The translations under genes and the position numbers were made by a program. Of a stretch of DNA of 64,000 bases, positions 35,171 through 46,587 are shown in pieces. The DNA is from Symsagittifera roscoffensis. Lineage: Eukaryota; Xenacoelomorpha; Acoela; Convolutidae. Every line of letters starts with the position of its first letter. Within the stretch, counting starts at the first letter, position 1. The stretch spans positions 2,356,001-2,420,000 of the forward strand of contig NC_087062.1 in assembly GCF_963678635.1 (NCBI RefSeq), written 5' to 3'. The notes below the pieces were generated by a model. The model saw nothing but the letters and a program-made list of their open reading frames with translations. It was not told where the DNA came from and did no database searches.

Positions 35171-35269
35171 TAAACGACGGACTAAGAGGCCACTTAGTCG
35201 ATATACAATAAGCCGAAACCTATTAACAAGCTCAAAATGTCTGTTGCAACAGAAAGGCCCAGTAGATAA

Positions 35270-37000
35270 ACAAATCCAGGATATGAGTCCTGTGATCAGT
35301 TATTTACGGTGAAAAAACAAGTCTTATACCGATTGCAATACCCTTGCTTACATCGCCTTAAACACCTTAACATCATGAGGATCCTATATTGCCAAAAAAT
35401 TTCCCACACAAACTGTATAAATCTAATTGATAGAATTTGAAATTTGACCTCAAAAACTTGTTTCTCCTTAAAAACTTAAAATAGCTTGCAGTTACTTAAA
35501 CCAAAAAGGCTCGACAAATTTTATAAGTATATCAACTCCTACGCAATTTCATGACGTAGAACTGAAAGAAAACTGAGTAGCACCACAGAAAATATTGCAC
35601 ACAGCAAAAATCCAACTGTTTATTCTTCAAGGCTATGATAATATTGTGAGCTGACCAACTGGTGAACTAAAAACATAGGCATCAGACAGTTGAAAGAGTC
35701 AATGAAAACAAGAAAACAGAAAAAAAACACTGGCTTTCGAATTTTAAAAAAATAGATAGCATCAAAGCTCTTTGAATTTCAGAACAATATACGACTGGCA
35801 TTTTTTTTGATAAAAGTTAACCTAATTTGAGAAAACTGAATTATTAAGTAACGTTTTAAATCCGCTGGTAAATCTGAGAACTCAATTTCACTCTCGAAAG
35901 TAGGATTCGATCACGTTTTCGTGAACTTCACACTTTTGCAGTTTGTTATTGGATTTTGCCTTCCCTTTAACAAAAGAAACGAGCTGAACTTAAAACGAAA
36001 TCAAATTCAAAGTACAAAAAAATCTATTTTGAGAGAGAACAAAAAATTGAAAAAAAGATCACCTATATAAGAGTCTGAACAATGTTCATTGACTCTTAAA
36101 TACTGATACGGTAACGGTAGAAACACATTAACAAAATGAGAAGTTACTTAAACATTTTTTGAAGACTTTACACTAAATAAGACTCAAAACAAGAGAAAAA
36201 CCAGCCTGATCAAGCGGAAACTAAGCAGGCAATTACCTGGGTGGACAATTGTTAATCCTTAAGGCCGAAAACCTTTCAGCAGAAGAAATTAAATAATAGG
36301 AGTTGATATACATTCAGCAATTGAAAACATCGAACAGAGCGGCGGCTAAAAAATGCAGACAAGCTCAGAAAATATGTTAACAAAAAGAAATTTCATCAGA
36401 ACATATATGCCAACTGCTGCCCCGAATGATTCATTTTTTTGTTAAAGGTGGCTAGCCTGGAAAAAGTATTTATTCTGATTTGATAACATTTGCCGATCGC
36501 AAGCGAAATTAGCTTATTACTTTGAATATTGAGGTCAACCCTTTTCGGCACCGGAAAAAGTCACCTCGTGGTGTAAGATTAAATTGTATAAACAGGTCCG
36601 ACTCCATTTCATCAAAACGGCTTCCAGAAGTTTGCTTCACGATATATTACAGAACCTCAGCTGCTTTGTATGAAGCAGATGATTAGACAGACTTAACTTC
36701 GATTTTTCCAAGCATGAAAAAATAGGATATATAAAACTGTTTAATAACAGCAAAAAAATATATATTTTTTTATGGAAAATTGAATCTAAGCTAAGCTAAT
36801 CAATTCTTTAACACCATTTTACCAAATAAATTTCAGCAACTCAATGTGATAATTAAAATTTCAGGAAATTTCAAGTTAATAGAATAGAAGAGATTTTTTC
36901 AAGTTAATAGAATAGAAGAGATTTTTATGTAGCGCAGCTGTTTGGAGTTTTCAACCACTAGTTTATCAGCTATTGAATAACAAAAGATATTCTGACTCTT
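35270..37000. other. Intergenic with dispersed repeats
   Basis: 35276-35370 carries the tail module (GATTGCAATACCCTTGC) also found at 39158-39250 and 42338-42432. 35670-35995 is a copy of the dispersed family with CATAGGCATCAGACAGTTG at one end. A 28-29-bp phrase, TTCAAGTTAATAGAATAG..., is tandemly duplicated at about 36869-36925. No gene was seen. Confidence 0.5.
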
Positions 37001-37246
37001 TCATTCTCTAGGCGGAGAGCCAAAAGAGGATTGAGTCACCGTTGCCAGTTGATCTGCTCGGAGAAACACTTCTTTCTTAAAATTATCTTCAAACGTTGGC
37101 TCATAAAATTTTTTTTCATCGCCAAAATACAGCCGCCAGATAATCGAGCGTGGTTTGTCATCCCTGAAGCTAGCATTGAATTCACATTTTCTATCTACAA
37201 GAATGCCGCGAAAAAGTGGATTGGCACGACACCCCCGAACGCACAA
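37001..37246 (-). pseudogene. Possible continuation of the 3CxxC gene in another frame
   Basis: An 81-residue frame overlaps the end of the 3CxxC ORF by 52 bases and runs past its stop, shifted by -1. Its composition looks protein-like (mixed charged and aromatic residues: YFGDEKKFYEPTFEDNFKKE). It could be the true C-terminus after a frameshift or an intron, or chance. No family match was recognised. Confidence 0.3.
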
Positions 37247-37698
37247 GCTTCGCAGCCAGCTTCGAAGTGCACTCCACTACCTTTGAATTCAGCTGTTGGT
37301 CTCTCCAAATTAACCCCATAAAATTTCAAATTCACAAGTCGATAAAGGCACTCCATGGCGTACAACTTATGGTCGTTATCAATCCTTGGAATAGAAAACT
37401 GAACGAAAGGATTGAATTCGATACAGAAGCGACATTTCTCTCCAAACTGCTTACAAATTCTCAACTCACCCCGACTATGCTTTGGGACGATCATGTACGA
37501 AAACTTCACTTGACTGTTCATAGAATTCCATCTTTTGCCGCAACCCCGGCAGACAAAATATCCTATTAGTTTAATCGAAAATAGCAAGATTTTTTCATCA
37601 GCGACTGTTCTAGTTGAAGCTAATTGTTTCGTATTCAGTTCTTTAAAGACTTCTTCAAAAGCCACATACCATTCGTATTCTTCAGAATGTTCAAACAT
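37195..37698 (-). CDS. RTP-like 3CxxC zinc-finger protein, 167 aa
   Basis: Single open frame with the 3CxxC zinc-binding pattern of receptor-transporting proteins: C50-X2-C53, C89-X2-C92 and C149-X2-C152, with the family phrases W-x-x-x-F-x-E-x-F near residues 10-18, a WNSMNSQVKF strand after the first pair, and a Gly-Cys-Glu-Ala-Cys end motif. RTPs help chaperone receptors to the cell surface; related 3CxxC proteins (ZAR1) bind RNA. The start is the first ATG before the conserved WYVAFEEVF. The frame ends 15 residues after the last Cys pair. A different frame (37001-37246) stays open past it, so a frameshift or an unseen intron near the 3' end is possible. No acceptor AG lies just before the ATG, unlike the other host genes. 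The exact paralogue is uncertain. Confidence 0.75.
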   Translation of the reverse strand: MFEHSEEYEWYVAFEEVFKELNTKQLASTRTVADEKILLFSIKLIGYFVCRGCGKRWNSMNSQVKFSYMIVPKHSRGELRICKQFGEKCRFCIEFNPFVQFSIPRIDNDHKLYAMECLYRLVNLKFYGVNLERPTAEFKGSGVHFEAGCEACAFGGVVPIHFFAAFL

Positions 37699-37739
37699 TT
37701 TGTTTTCAAATATATCATATAGGACAAAAGTAATACACT

Positions 37740-38615
37740 ATACAAAGGCCTGAAAATCAAAAGCTGATTATGTATCCGCGTTTTTCGATAAATTTCACGA
37801 TAAAGTTCCGTTTAAAGCCTGCCTTTTAAAAACACAAACCAATTGTGCAGACTTGAAGAATTAAAAAATATCAACTAGGAAACGCAGATCAAAACAAAGT
37901 TTGTTTTATAATTTTTTATCCTGTTTGTAAAATGGCACTGCATATAATTCCAAATTGATTTTCTCATTCAAATCTTTTAACACTTTTTCAAAGACCAGAT
38001 AAAACTCGTATTTTGCACATATATAAGTTTTTGCGTTATTATTAACCGGCGTTAAATAAGTTTTAGATAACATTAATCGAACGACAACTAGCCGACAAAG
38101 GTTGATTATCCTAACGCTGAACCGAAAAAAAAACGTTTGTCATGAAAAACTTGTTCGATCACACTCTGGAAACCACCAAATTTGATAACAAGAGTATTTT
38201 TATTTTTGCCTTCAAACTATGCAATTTCAGGTAACTTAACCAATGAAACACAATCCGGAACAATTGAGGCTAAGCAAAGTTTTACAGCATAAAATGGAAA
38301 GCTCGTATCCTGGTGCACCCTCATCGAGAACTCTCCGATGATCTATAATTATGACCCACTGTCATGCTTGATTCCCATTTAGCTCCATCTTCGCATCAAC
38401 TTCTGAACAATTTTAGACTTTACCACCAAAGTAAAAAGCTATCTGAAACCCGAGAGAAAAGGGACTTCTAACAATAAAGTTGCCTCCAATCTTCACACAG
38501 TGGCAAAGATGAGCTATGCACTATTTGCGATACAAAAATGAATGACTATGATTAAATCAAATAAAAGAAAAACCACAAACTGAAAAAACTTCAAGAAATC
38601 GTTTCTATTATAAAA
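37740..38615. other. Intergenic between composite repeat and 3CxxC gene
   Basis: AT-rich, without a recognisable gene. It would contain the 3CxxC gene promoter; no clear element was found. Confidence 0.3.
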
Positions 38616-38619
38616 ATCG

Positions 38620-39250
38620 CAAAAAAGCACAAAATATCCGGAACAAAATTGCCAGCACCATTATAAACTTAACAAGGAGCTTTCGAAATTCTAGAAAGAA
38701 GCCGAAATTTCCAAAATTTCTTTTTGCGAGAACTAAACCGACAAAAATAAGCAGACACACAAAAATCTAAAACAGCCGAACATTTTCTATTTGCATCCTG
38801 CTGGTCCAATGTCCCGACTGGAGTCAAACTCCTGGGCTTTGTCGACTCAAACATTGTTGTAACAATAACTTGGAGGAAAGCTCAAACTTCAAAAAAAAAT
38901 AGAGGATTAAGGCGACAAAAATAAACAGACGGACGATAGTCCGACGAAAAAGCACAAATTTTCGACGAAAAAGCACAAAAATAAACAGACGGACGATAGT
39001 CCAACGAAAAAGCACAAAGTTTGTAGTAAAAAAAAACAGATCACAGCCGGATTCGAACGACAAGCCTAGACAGTCTCAAGCAGGCGTATTTCCTCTACGT
39101 CAGATGCGCCGGATGATTGATTGAATTTGAATTCATAATAAAGCAAGAAGATTATTGAGTCCAGGATATAAATCCTGTTAACAAAGTTATTTACGGGGAA
39201 AAAAGTCTAATACCCGATTGCAATACCCTTGCTTATCGCAAGAATAAAAA
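38620..39250 (-). repeat. Composite SINE-like repeat, copy 2
   Basis: Shares the order of modules with 34665-35170: the ACAAGGAGCTTTCGAAA phrase, a GGGCTTTG..CTCAA tRNA-like remnant at about 38815-38860, the module ACAGACGGACGATAGTCC here duplicated at about 38920-39005, then a tRNA-like head at 39039-39110 with B-box GTTCGAATCC on the minus strand, and the tail module GATTGCAATACCCTTGC at 39158-39250. It ends about 90 bp from the RAE1 stop codon. Confidence 0.65.
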
Positions 39251-39339
39251 ACAATCTTCATCTTTAGGTCAAATTAAATAGCAAAACAAAAACAAATCAC
39301 ATATCAATTAATTTTAAGCAAGAGTTAAAGAGCGCTATC

Positions 39340-42300
39340 TCATTTAGTCTTCGCACGAGGTTTCATTTCCTCTTCGGCCGGACGCAAAAATATCTTTGGT
39401 TTTTTGCTCACGTCATTTCCCTCGTGACCTTTTGACCAGTCGTACCCAATTGCATACGCTAGGATCTTCCCGTCGTGGCTGAATGCACAAGACGTCAAGG
39501 GAAGAGGAAATTGTTCCGAGGTTTTGATTTTGGTCCTGGCATCCTTGTCCCAGAAGGAGAATCGCCCGTCACTCCCAACTGTCACTAATGTGTTGTGCGT
39601 TGGATGAAATGCAATGTCGTTCACCTGACAAAAAATTGCATCTACAACAATAATAGCTATGATTAATATTTTTCACCAAGCAAACACCGCACTTAAGGAA
39701 AACAATATGATTGAGTTTTTACTTAACATAAAAAACAACTGAAGCATAAACCAGTGAAAAATAGTTAAGTTATCAGAAGAGTCACCACTATGTAACTACT
39801 CATTAACTTTCGATGGCTTTAAAAACAAATCAATTTCATTAGAATAAAGTTCAAATTAGGATACTATTCTCAACTGATTTTTGTCAAATTAATCTTTATA
39901 TGCCTATTGATAAAACATGAAACTAGGATCTGAAACTATCTCTCTATCTCTAACTATTCCAAGCACCCCCCCCCCCTCAATGGTACTTAGGAAGGAACTA
40001 ATTCGAAGGTTGAGTAGATCTACTTAACAATCGCCACTCCTAAAGAATTTCAACCTTTATTATTATAAATAAAAGCAGTAAATTAGCACTAGAGCGATCT
40101 CTCGATAATTCGAATTTTGCTGATTTTTGATGGGTCAAAAATTCGAATAACTTCATCTACTTAACAATTACACCCCCTTTTCTTGAATTGTTAAGTAGCT
40201 CCGGTTGAGCATTAATCTTAACTGATCTCAATGTTCAGTTCCAAATAGAAACTAACAGCATAGATATCCTGTACGTTGTTAACTGCATTGGAGCGATGAC
40301 ACTTGAAGGTGAAGTTGTCCTTCGGATCCTTGCCCTCTGCATACTGAATGGCCACCCTTCCTTCGATGCTGCCCAGAGCGAACCCAGTGGGGCCTCCGTT
40401 TGCATCTTTGAAAATAGACACACACCTGTGCTGGTACTTCAGAGGCGAGTCGAACTTCTTGTACTCTTTCGGGCCGCCTGCAATCAAAAAAGGAACAAAT
40501 TACAATAGGTGGCAAATTTAGTAATAATGTATTTAACTGGAGAAGGACGTATCACTTATCAGCGATAAGGAACTTGAGAAGGACGAGTGATATCAGCACG
40601 TATTGTAACATTTGATCGAAAATAATAAATACGTGGACCAACTTATCCCGACCCCCACGAAGCGTTTCAGGGGACAGTAGGTTGCCTTCATTTTCAGTTG
40701 CCACTTTCGGCCACTCAGAATCGAGTATTTTACACGCAGCTTTAACAATTTGAATCCAATTCAACAAGAGTGGAGTAGGATTTTAACTTGATATATTTTT
40801 AAATTTAAAGCTAACATAGAACAATATAAATAAAAAGAGAGTACAAAGACGATTAGGCCTGTCGAAATATGCCTCCTTTCCTTTCGCAAAACTCTGGTAT
40901 GAAACAGAAATGGCTCGTTTTGGGTTGTTCTATAATACCACGCCGCAATATCTTAACGATCAACGAATCAGTTCAATGTTAACCTAATAAAAAGATTACT
41001 AAAGTTAAAGTAACATTATTTCAACAGAATTAATTTTTCTCGACGCTGCATGGTAAAAATTTCTCGATTCAGATTGGCTAAAAATTATGTAAAAAGAACC
41101 AAGTTAACATTAACCCAACCCACCCCACCAGTCGCTGAGGGCGGTCAGTAATTATAATAGTATAATAATAAACAAGTAAACAAACAACCTTCTAACGAGT
41201 ATACAACTATTCCTCTATCTGCAGTCGTAAAAACAGCCATGGGATACATTATATCTGCGCAGTAAAGTCGCTCAGTCAGTTGAATTGTGAAAATCGGATT
41301 GGGACTCTTGGTGTCCCAAAACTTCACTGTCTTATCCCATGAGCCGGTGACCAAACACGAGTATTGAGGCGATTGGATCCAGCGAACTGACTTAATTGGA
41401 GCTCCGTGTTCTGCCACCTGGACAATCTGATTCGAAGCCAGGTCCCACACTTTCGCCTGTTTCTCACAGTCTGCCGTGAATATTTTTGTCCCATCGGCGT
41501 GCCAGCAACAGTCTAACAGCGGAGAATTCAAAACCTATAACATCGTCAACAGACAGTTGCTAGATCCAATGAAAGCAAGGAAACAGAAAAAAAAATCAAC
41601 TTTCGAGTTTCAAAGTAAAAAATGTATGGTCTTCGAGCTCTTAGATTTTTAAGAACAGTTTATGATTGATATATTTTTGACACAGAGGCGAAGCGGAGCT
41701 AAAAGAAACTTCTGAAAAATTACGTTGAAAAAATTACGTGAAAAAATAACTTGAAAAGATGATTAAGATACAGCTACAAAACTTCACGTTTGTATAGAGA
41801 AAAGTTCATAAACAGTTCATTACCGAGCGGCAACAAATTTTGGGTCGAAAACTGTTCGACCCAATATCAAAACTGTTGTCATAAAAAACTTCATAAAGTT
41901 TAAAAAATTTTTAGGACCCATCCAATCTGAAACACAAATCGCATGCAAATATATTTGCTCTCGAAATTATGCAATATAATTTGACTGAGCCGACACAACA
42001 TAAACTGAAACTTTTTAACATTTAAAGAAATAATCAAAAAAGAAAAACCCAAAATCAGACTTGGTAAATTTACAAACTACTGATCTTTCAGTTGTTGTAA
42101 AAAAAATCGATGAAATTGGAAAAAAACGCATGCTCTGAAAAGTAAGCTAATAAAAACCCAATCAGAGAAAAAACGAATTTAGAAAAAAAAATGAAAAAAA
42201 AAATCGACAAACAAGGACAAAAACCACAAACCCAAAAAATTGACACATTTTTTTAAGAAATAATTACAACATGAAAACTAATCAAATAAACGTTTTATTT

Positions 42301-43359
42301 GAATTTCCAAGAAATTGAGCATGTCAGAAGATGTAGGAGTCCAGGAGATGAAATCAGTCCTGTGAACAAAGTTGTTTACGGGGGAAAACTCTAGAACCCA
42401 ATTGCCATGCTCTTCCTTATCGCAAGGTTAATACACAGGCGCGAAGCTTCGCTTCACAGACACTAGCGAGAACACGACAAAAAGCAGCTGTAGAAAGTGC
42501 AAAAAAAGGTCTAAGGATTCGATCTGCGACGTACTGCAATCAAGAGATTTTGAGTTTCACGCACTAACCACTCAGCCACGCACTCCTAATCACCGACAAA
42601 CACTAGTCACGAATAAAGCAGCTACATATGCTAACAACTTGCCAACGTTATTCAGCAAAAGTGGCACCAAAAACAAATAGACCCAATTTTGCATGTAAAA
42701 ATTTGGAATATAACAAGCTGAAGGACTCCCAACTAACTTTGCAGGTATCAAAAAGCAAAGCATAAAGCCACATTATGTTTTAATTACGCATTTCAAAAAA
42801 ATGTTAGAAAAAGTTTAAATTTCAAATAAACTTTATTAGGAAAGCTCAGGCGACAAAAAAAATGAAAAGCATAATTTCTGTCCAAAAACTACAAGCGCTG
42901 CTTTCGAACAATTGCCTGTAATCTGCAAACAATTTTCAAACAAACTGACTGATTATAGACCTATCTGGTTCTTGGACAAAATAAATATTTTGATTCATGT
43001 GCTTGTAAGATAAAAAAAGTTTGGACTCAATATTAAACACGGAAAGTAGAAAATGAAGTAGTGTAAAAATAACCTGTTCTGCTTTTGGATTTGCAGTGCC
43101 TGCTATCTGGTTAATCTCCCAACACCTCACTCTATTATCCCACGAAGTGGAGGTCAGAAAAGTAGAGGACACAGACGCCGGGGAAAAGCGAAGAGCAGTT
43201 AAGGTATCATCGGGCGGCTGATTCACAAGGAAGTCTTTCATCGGGTTCTCATTATTTCCTCCCACAGCGTTCAATCCAGATTGGGCTACTTGAGTGTTAG
43301 TATTTGTGTTTCCGAACAGTCCCGTCCCCGTTGATCCAAAAAGAGTCGACATTAAATAA
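39340..43359 (-). CDS. RAE1: RAE1/GLE2 mRNA export WD40 protein, 4 exons, 376 aa
   Basis: WD40 beta-propeller that binds Nup98 and acts in mRNA export at nuclear pores and in spindle assembly. Coding exons: 43352-43074, 41534-41189, 40477-40257, 39624-39340; all junctions are in phase and the joins recreate the family sequence across each splice site. Typical RAE1 phrases are visible: NPMKDF near residue 36, [12 protein letters not shown] and [11 protein letters not shown] in exon 2, [12 protein letters not shown] in exon 3, and [17 protein letters not shown] and YDWSKGHE in exon 4. Length is close to human RAE1 (368). The N-terminus has LFG repeats ([14 protein letters not shown]). Start chosen at 43352 for its match to the family and because an acceptor (GTTTCAG) ends 7 bases before it; an in-frame ATG 21 bases upstream lies beyond that acceptor. 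Confidence 0.95.
41540..43073. repeat. RAE1 intron 1, filled with dispersed repeats
   Basis: 41550-41720 matches the dispersed family with ACAGACAGTTG at one end. 42338-42432 is the tail module (TTATCGCAAGG). 42510-42588 is a class-II tRNA-like sequence on the minus strand with GTGGCTGAGTGG and AGATCGAATCC, and a loop resembling Leu(CAA). Several A-runs separate them. Confidence 0.55.
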
Positions 43360-43379
43360 CTGAAACTACACATTAAAAT

Positions 43380-46300
43380 TGTAGCATTTTGAAAAACCTT
43401 TATGATTAGTGTAAAACCAAGATAATTAATGCAAAAAATACTAAATCGGGAAACGTCAGGCTACATAAGTTTGAGAGAAACTCACCAACTTGGATTTACA
43501 TACCACTTCAAAATTTAAACCGATAATTAAAACTTCTGCAAGACTCGCAATTTTTGTAGTTCATCTGATTTGTACAAAACAACCAATTGACGTGCAAACA
43601 AAAACTCAATTTGAAGAAAAAACGCGTGTTGTTATCCTGCTACCGCCAGATTTTTCTCAAAAGGAAATAAGAAATATTGACAATGAAACAACAGCAAAAA
43701 AAAAGATTTCACTTGAAAATTCGCTCAGACTAAATAACAATTTCAAGACTGTTCGTACTTCTAAAACAAGGCCAATAGAAATTCGCCGAAACACAGAGCC
43801 AAAAATCACATATTGCCAAACAGGTTATTTTTTGTGCTTTCGGAGAGCTCAGAAATTCACTTTGCTCGGCCTAAAAAAAGGTCGACAAAATTTTTTGAAA
43901 ATCCGCCCCCCCCCCCTCAAGAAAATCCTAGATCCGCCCCTGGCCAAACATACCCAAACTTGTTTGCTTCAAGTAATTTATCAATCAATATACTGTCATA
44001 TGACTCGATAGAACAAAGCCTTTTTTATTAGTGTAAAAAATAACCAAATTATGGCGGTAAGCAGAATGGTGGACAAATCGCGTAGAAAACAATTGGGCTA
44101 AGAAAAAAAATTGGAAAAACTGCATTGTCCCCACCTCACTTCACTAGCTTCAACTAACTTAAAACAGTTTTTTTATTCCACTTAACTTACAACTACTTAA
44201 AAAACATAGCCATCAGGCAGTTGTAAAAGTATCAAGGAACTCAAGGAAACCGCAAACAAATGATGGCATTATTTTTCAACTTTTTTAAGCCGCTTTACTT
44301 CAGAGAAACAAATATATCAGCTCTTAAAAACTCTAGAGAATTTTATGATTTGCACAATTTTAACCAAATCTGTTGGGAAAATTATGATCCACGTTCGACC
44401 ATAAAATCATTCAAGTTTCTTCGCGCTTTCGTAACTGGAGGGCAAAATTGGCGATATGGACCAATAAAGGATGGCAAACAAAACGACAGAAAATAAGACT
44501 AGAGTCGCTATGTCAAACACAAAGCCAACAGATTGTTGAAAATAATCGATGAACGCAAGTAAACGAGAAAAAAAAATTAACTTATTATTTTTTTTAAGTA
44601 CAATTTTCGATTTTTTAAAGGAAAAAGGTACAGTCTTAAGCCTCTTTGAATTTTAAGAACAATTTATGATTGAAATTATCGGTAAAAAGATATCAATTTG
44701 AGAAAGCTGGATCGAAAGTTTTTTGAAAATTTACGCTGGGAAATTTCAAAATGAAATCCAGAATTTTCGAAATTAGATTTCGGTCACGTTTTTGATGAAA
44801 TTTATATTTTTGCTGTTCGATAGTAGAGGTTGTTTTCTTTTTAACAAAGGAAATGAATTGAACTTTGGAACACAGAGGCAAAGCTGCGCTTCTCAACAGT
44901 TACGATAAAAAACTAGAAAGCAGCTAGGTCGGCAAAAAATCGGAAATGTCAAAAAAACTGAATCTCTCACAATGAATCAGGCTAGTTTTGAAAGAGAAAC
45001 ATTCCAAGACAATAGAATGTGAAATTCGCACCGGCAGAAAGCTTACCAAGCTGTGACAAAGTATTTTGAGGCGACTAAGCCGATATAATATAGGCCGAAA
45101 CCTATTAAGCCGGAAAAAAGGAAAATATACAAAAACCAAAAAAATTCAAAAAAAAAATAACGACTCAAAAATTATTAAGTCCCCCTCGCCATTAAAATAC
45201 ACAAACGCAAAAACAAACATTTTCTTGCTTTTTCGATACCCGCAAAATGAAGATATCAAGCCGATATAAAACAGGCAGAAACCTATCAATCAGAAAAAAG
45301 TTTAAAAAGCAGAAAAAAATGTTGTCATGAAAAATTTGAACTGAATACTTCCAACTCATTAAGCATACGAATTATATTTCCCTTGAAACCAATCAAAATT
45401 AGAACACCGAGCCAATAAAATATAAGCTGAAATCATTTTGGCAGAATGGTTTTTGAGCGAAAAAAAATATATATATACAAAGTCAAGAAATTACAAACAG
45501 CAGAAATAAACAAAATACTAAAAGCATCAACAATGTAAATTGCTTACAGCAAAAATCAATTATACGATGTGTCAACTAAGTCGACAAAACAAGCAGGCGA
45601 ATAATAAGCCGAAAACTTTTTTTGAAACGGTATATTTCCCGCTTGAAAAAAAACAGGTCCTAACAGATTCGAACCCAAGACCTTTTCCGTCCCAGGCGTA
45701 TTGGTTACCTCTAGGACAAGGTTACCAGAAACGAAAAGAAATTTGAGTTCCTCATGAACTGAGCCAAAAGTTACCAGTTCTAAATTTTATTGTCCGTTTT
45801 TCAGTGACGCTTTTTTTAATTAACTTTCAGAAATTGAACTTTCGAGTTGCAACAAAAAATGGCCTTAAGCCTCTCTTAGTTTCAAAAACAAATTATGATT
45901 GTCACTTTTTCGATAAACTAAATCAATTCGAGAAAACTGGATCGATGAGTAAATGTTTTTATTCCGCTGCGAAATCTGCAATTTAAATCCACTTTCAAAA
46001 CTGAAATCCGATCTTCTTTTTCATGACCTATACACTTTTTCTGTTCAATAGAGAAAATTGCATTCCTTTTTACAAAAAAATTGAACTGAAATTAAAAGTA
46101 AATCAGAAATCAAACTGCGAAAAACCACATTTGAGCGTCATTCTATTTTCATATCAATTTATTTTTGTTTTTATGCGTTCAATGACTCTTTTCCAACTGT
46201 CTGTTGGCTATGCTCTCAAATTGAGAAAATGTTATGAAAAAATTCGATCGTAAATTTTTCTTGAAAATCAAAAAGCTGTGATTCAATTTTTACTTAAAAA
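43380..46300. repeat. Intergenic between RAE1 and SWEET, repeat-rich
   Basis: Holds copies of one dispersed family at about 44205-44500, 44495-44860 and 45800-46090 (shared phrases TTTATGATTG, GAAAACTGGATCGA, TCCGCTG.GAAATCTG, TCGATCACGTTTTT). A tRNA-like SINE head on the minus strand lies at 45654-45722. The phrase AAAATCCTAGATCCGCCCCTG near 43920 recurs near 48200 and is a repeat end. A 173-codon frame at 43490-44011 runs through such repeat DNA and is not called as a gene. Confidence 0.5.
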
Positions 46301-46384
46301 TTGTAAAGCTGATTTTTTCAAAAAACAGTCCGTTTTTCAGTGACGCTTTTTCAACTGTATGTTGGTTATGATCATCGATTAAAA

Positions 46385-46587
46385 AAATGGAATGCTGAGT
46401 GCGTACAGGCATCTCACAAACCTTGCCGGTAATATAAAAGTATTAGTGACAGGTCTGCATTCACGTGAATGTTTTTAATTTGAATGCTTTTTGCCGATGT
46501 AAATGCAGATCTGTCACTAATACTTTTATATTACTAATACTTTTAATTAGGTTTGTGAGTCGCAAATGCGCACTCGGCATTCCATTT
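46385..46587. mobile_element. Fold-back element 1 (arms ~80-85 bp, loop ~35)
   Basis: Left arm 46385-46463 and right arm 46499-46587 are inverted copies: GGAATGC.GAGTGCG at the tips, CTCACAAACC, and an uninterrupted core TAATATAAAAGTATTAGTGA that ends in TCTGCATT. The right arm carries a short internal duplication of the AAAGTATTAGTA phrase. The element interrupts a copy of the dispersed repeat that resumes near 46588. No ORF, so a MITE-like or fold-back element. Confidence 0.75.

Noticed and set aside
42510-42588. tRNA-Leu gene
   Set aside because: A and B boxes are present, but the acceptor and T stems pair poorly and it lies among repeats; kept as a SINE head.
43490-44011. 173-codon plus-strand frame upstream of RAE1
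   Set aside because: It runs through repeat DNA (the AAAATCCTAGATCCGCCCCTG repeat end and a C-run) and has no family features; likely a chance frame.
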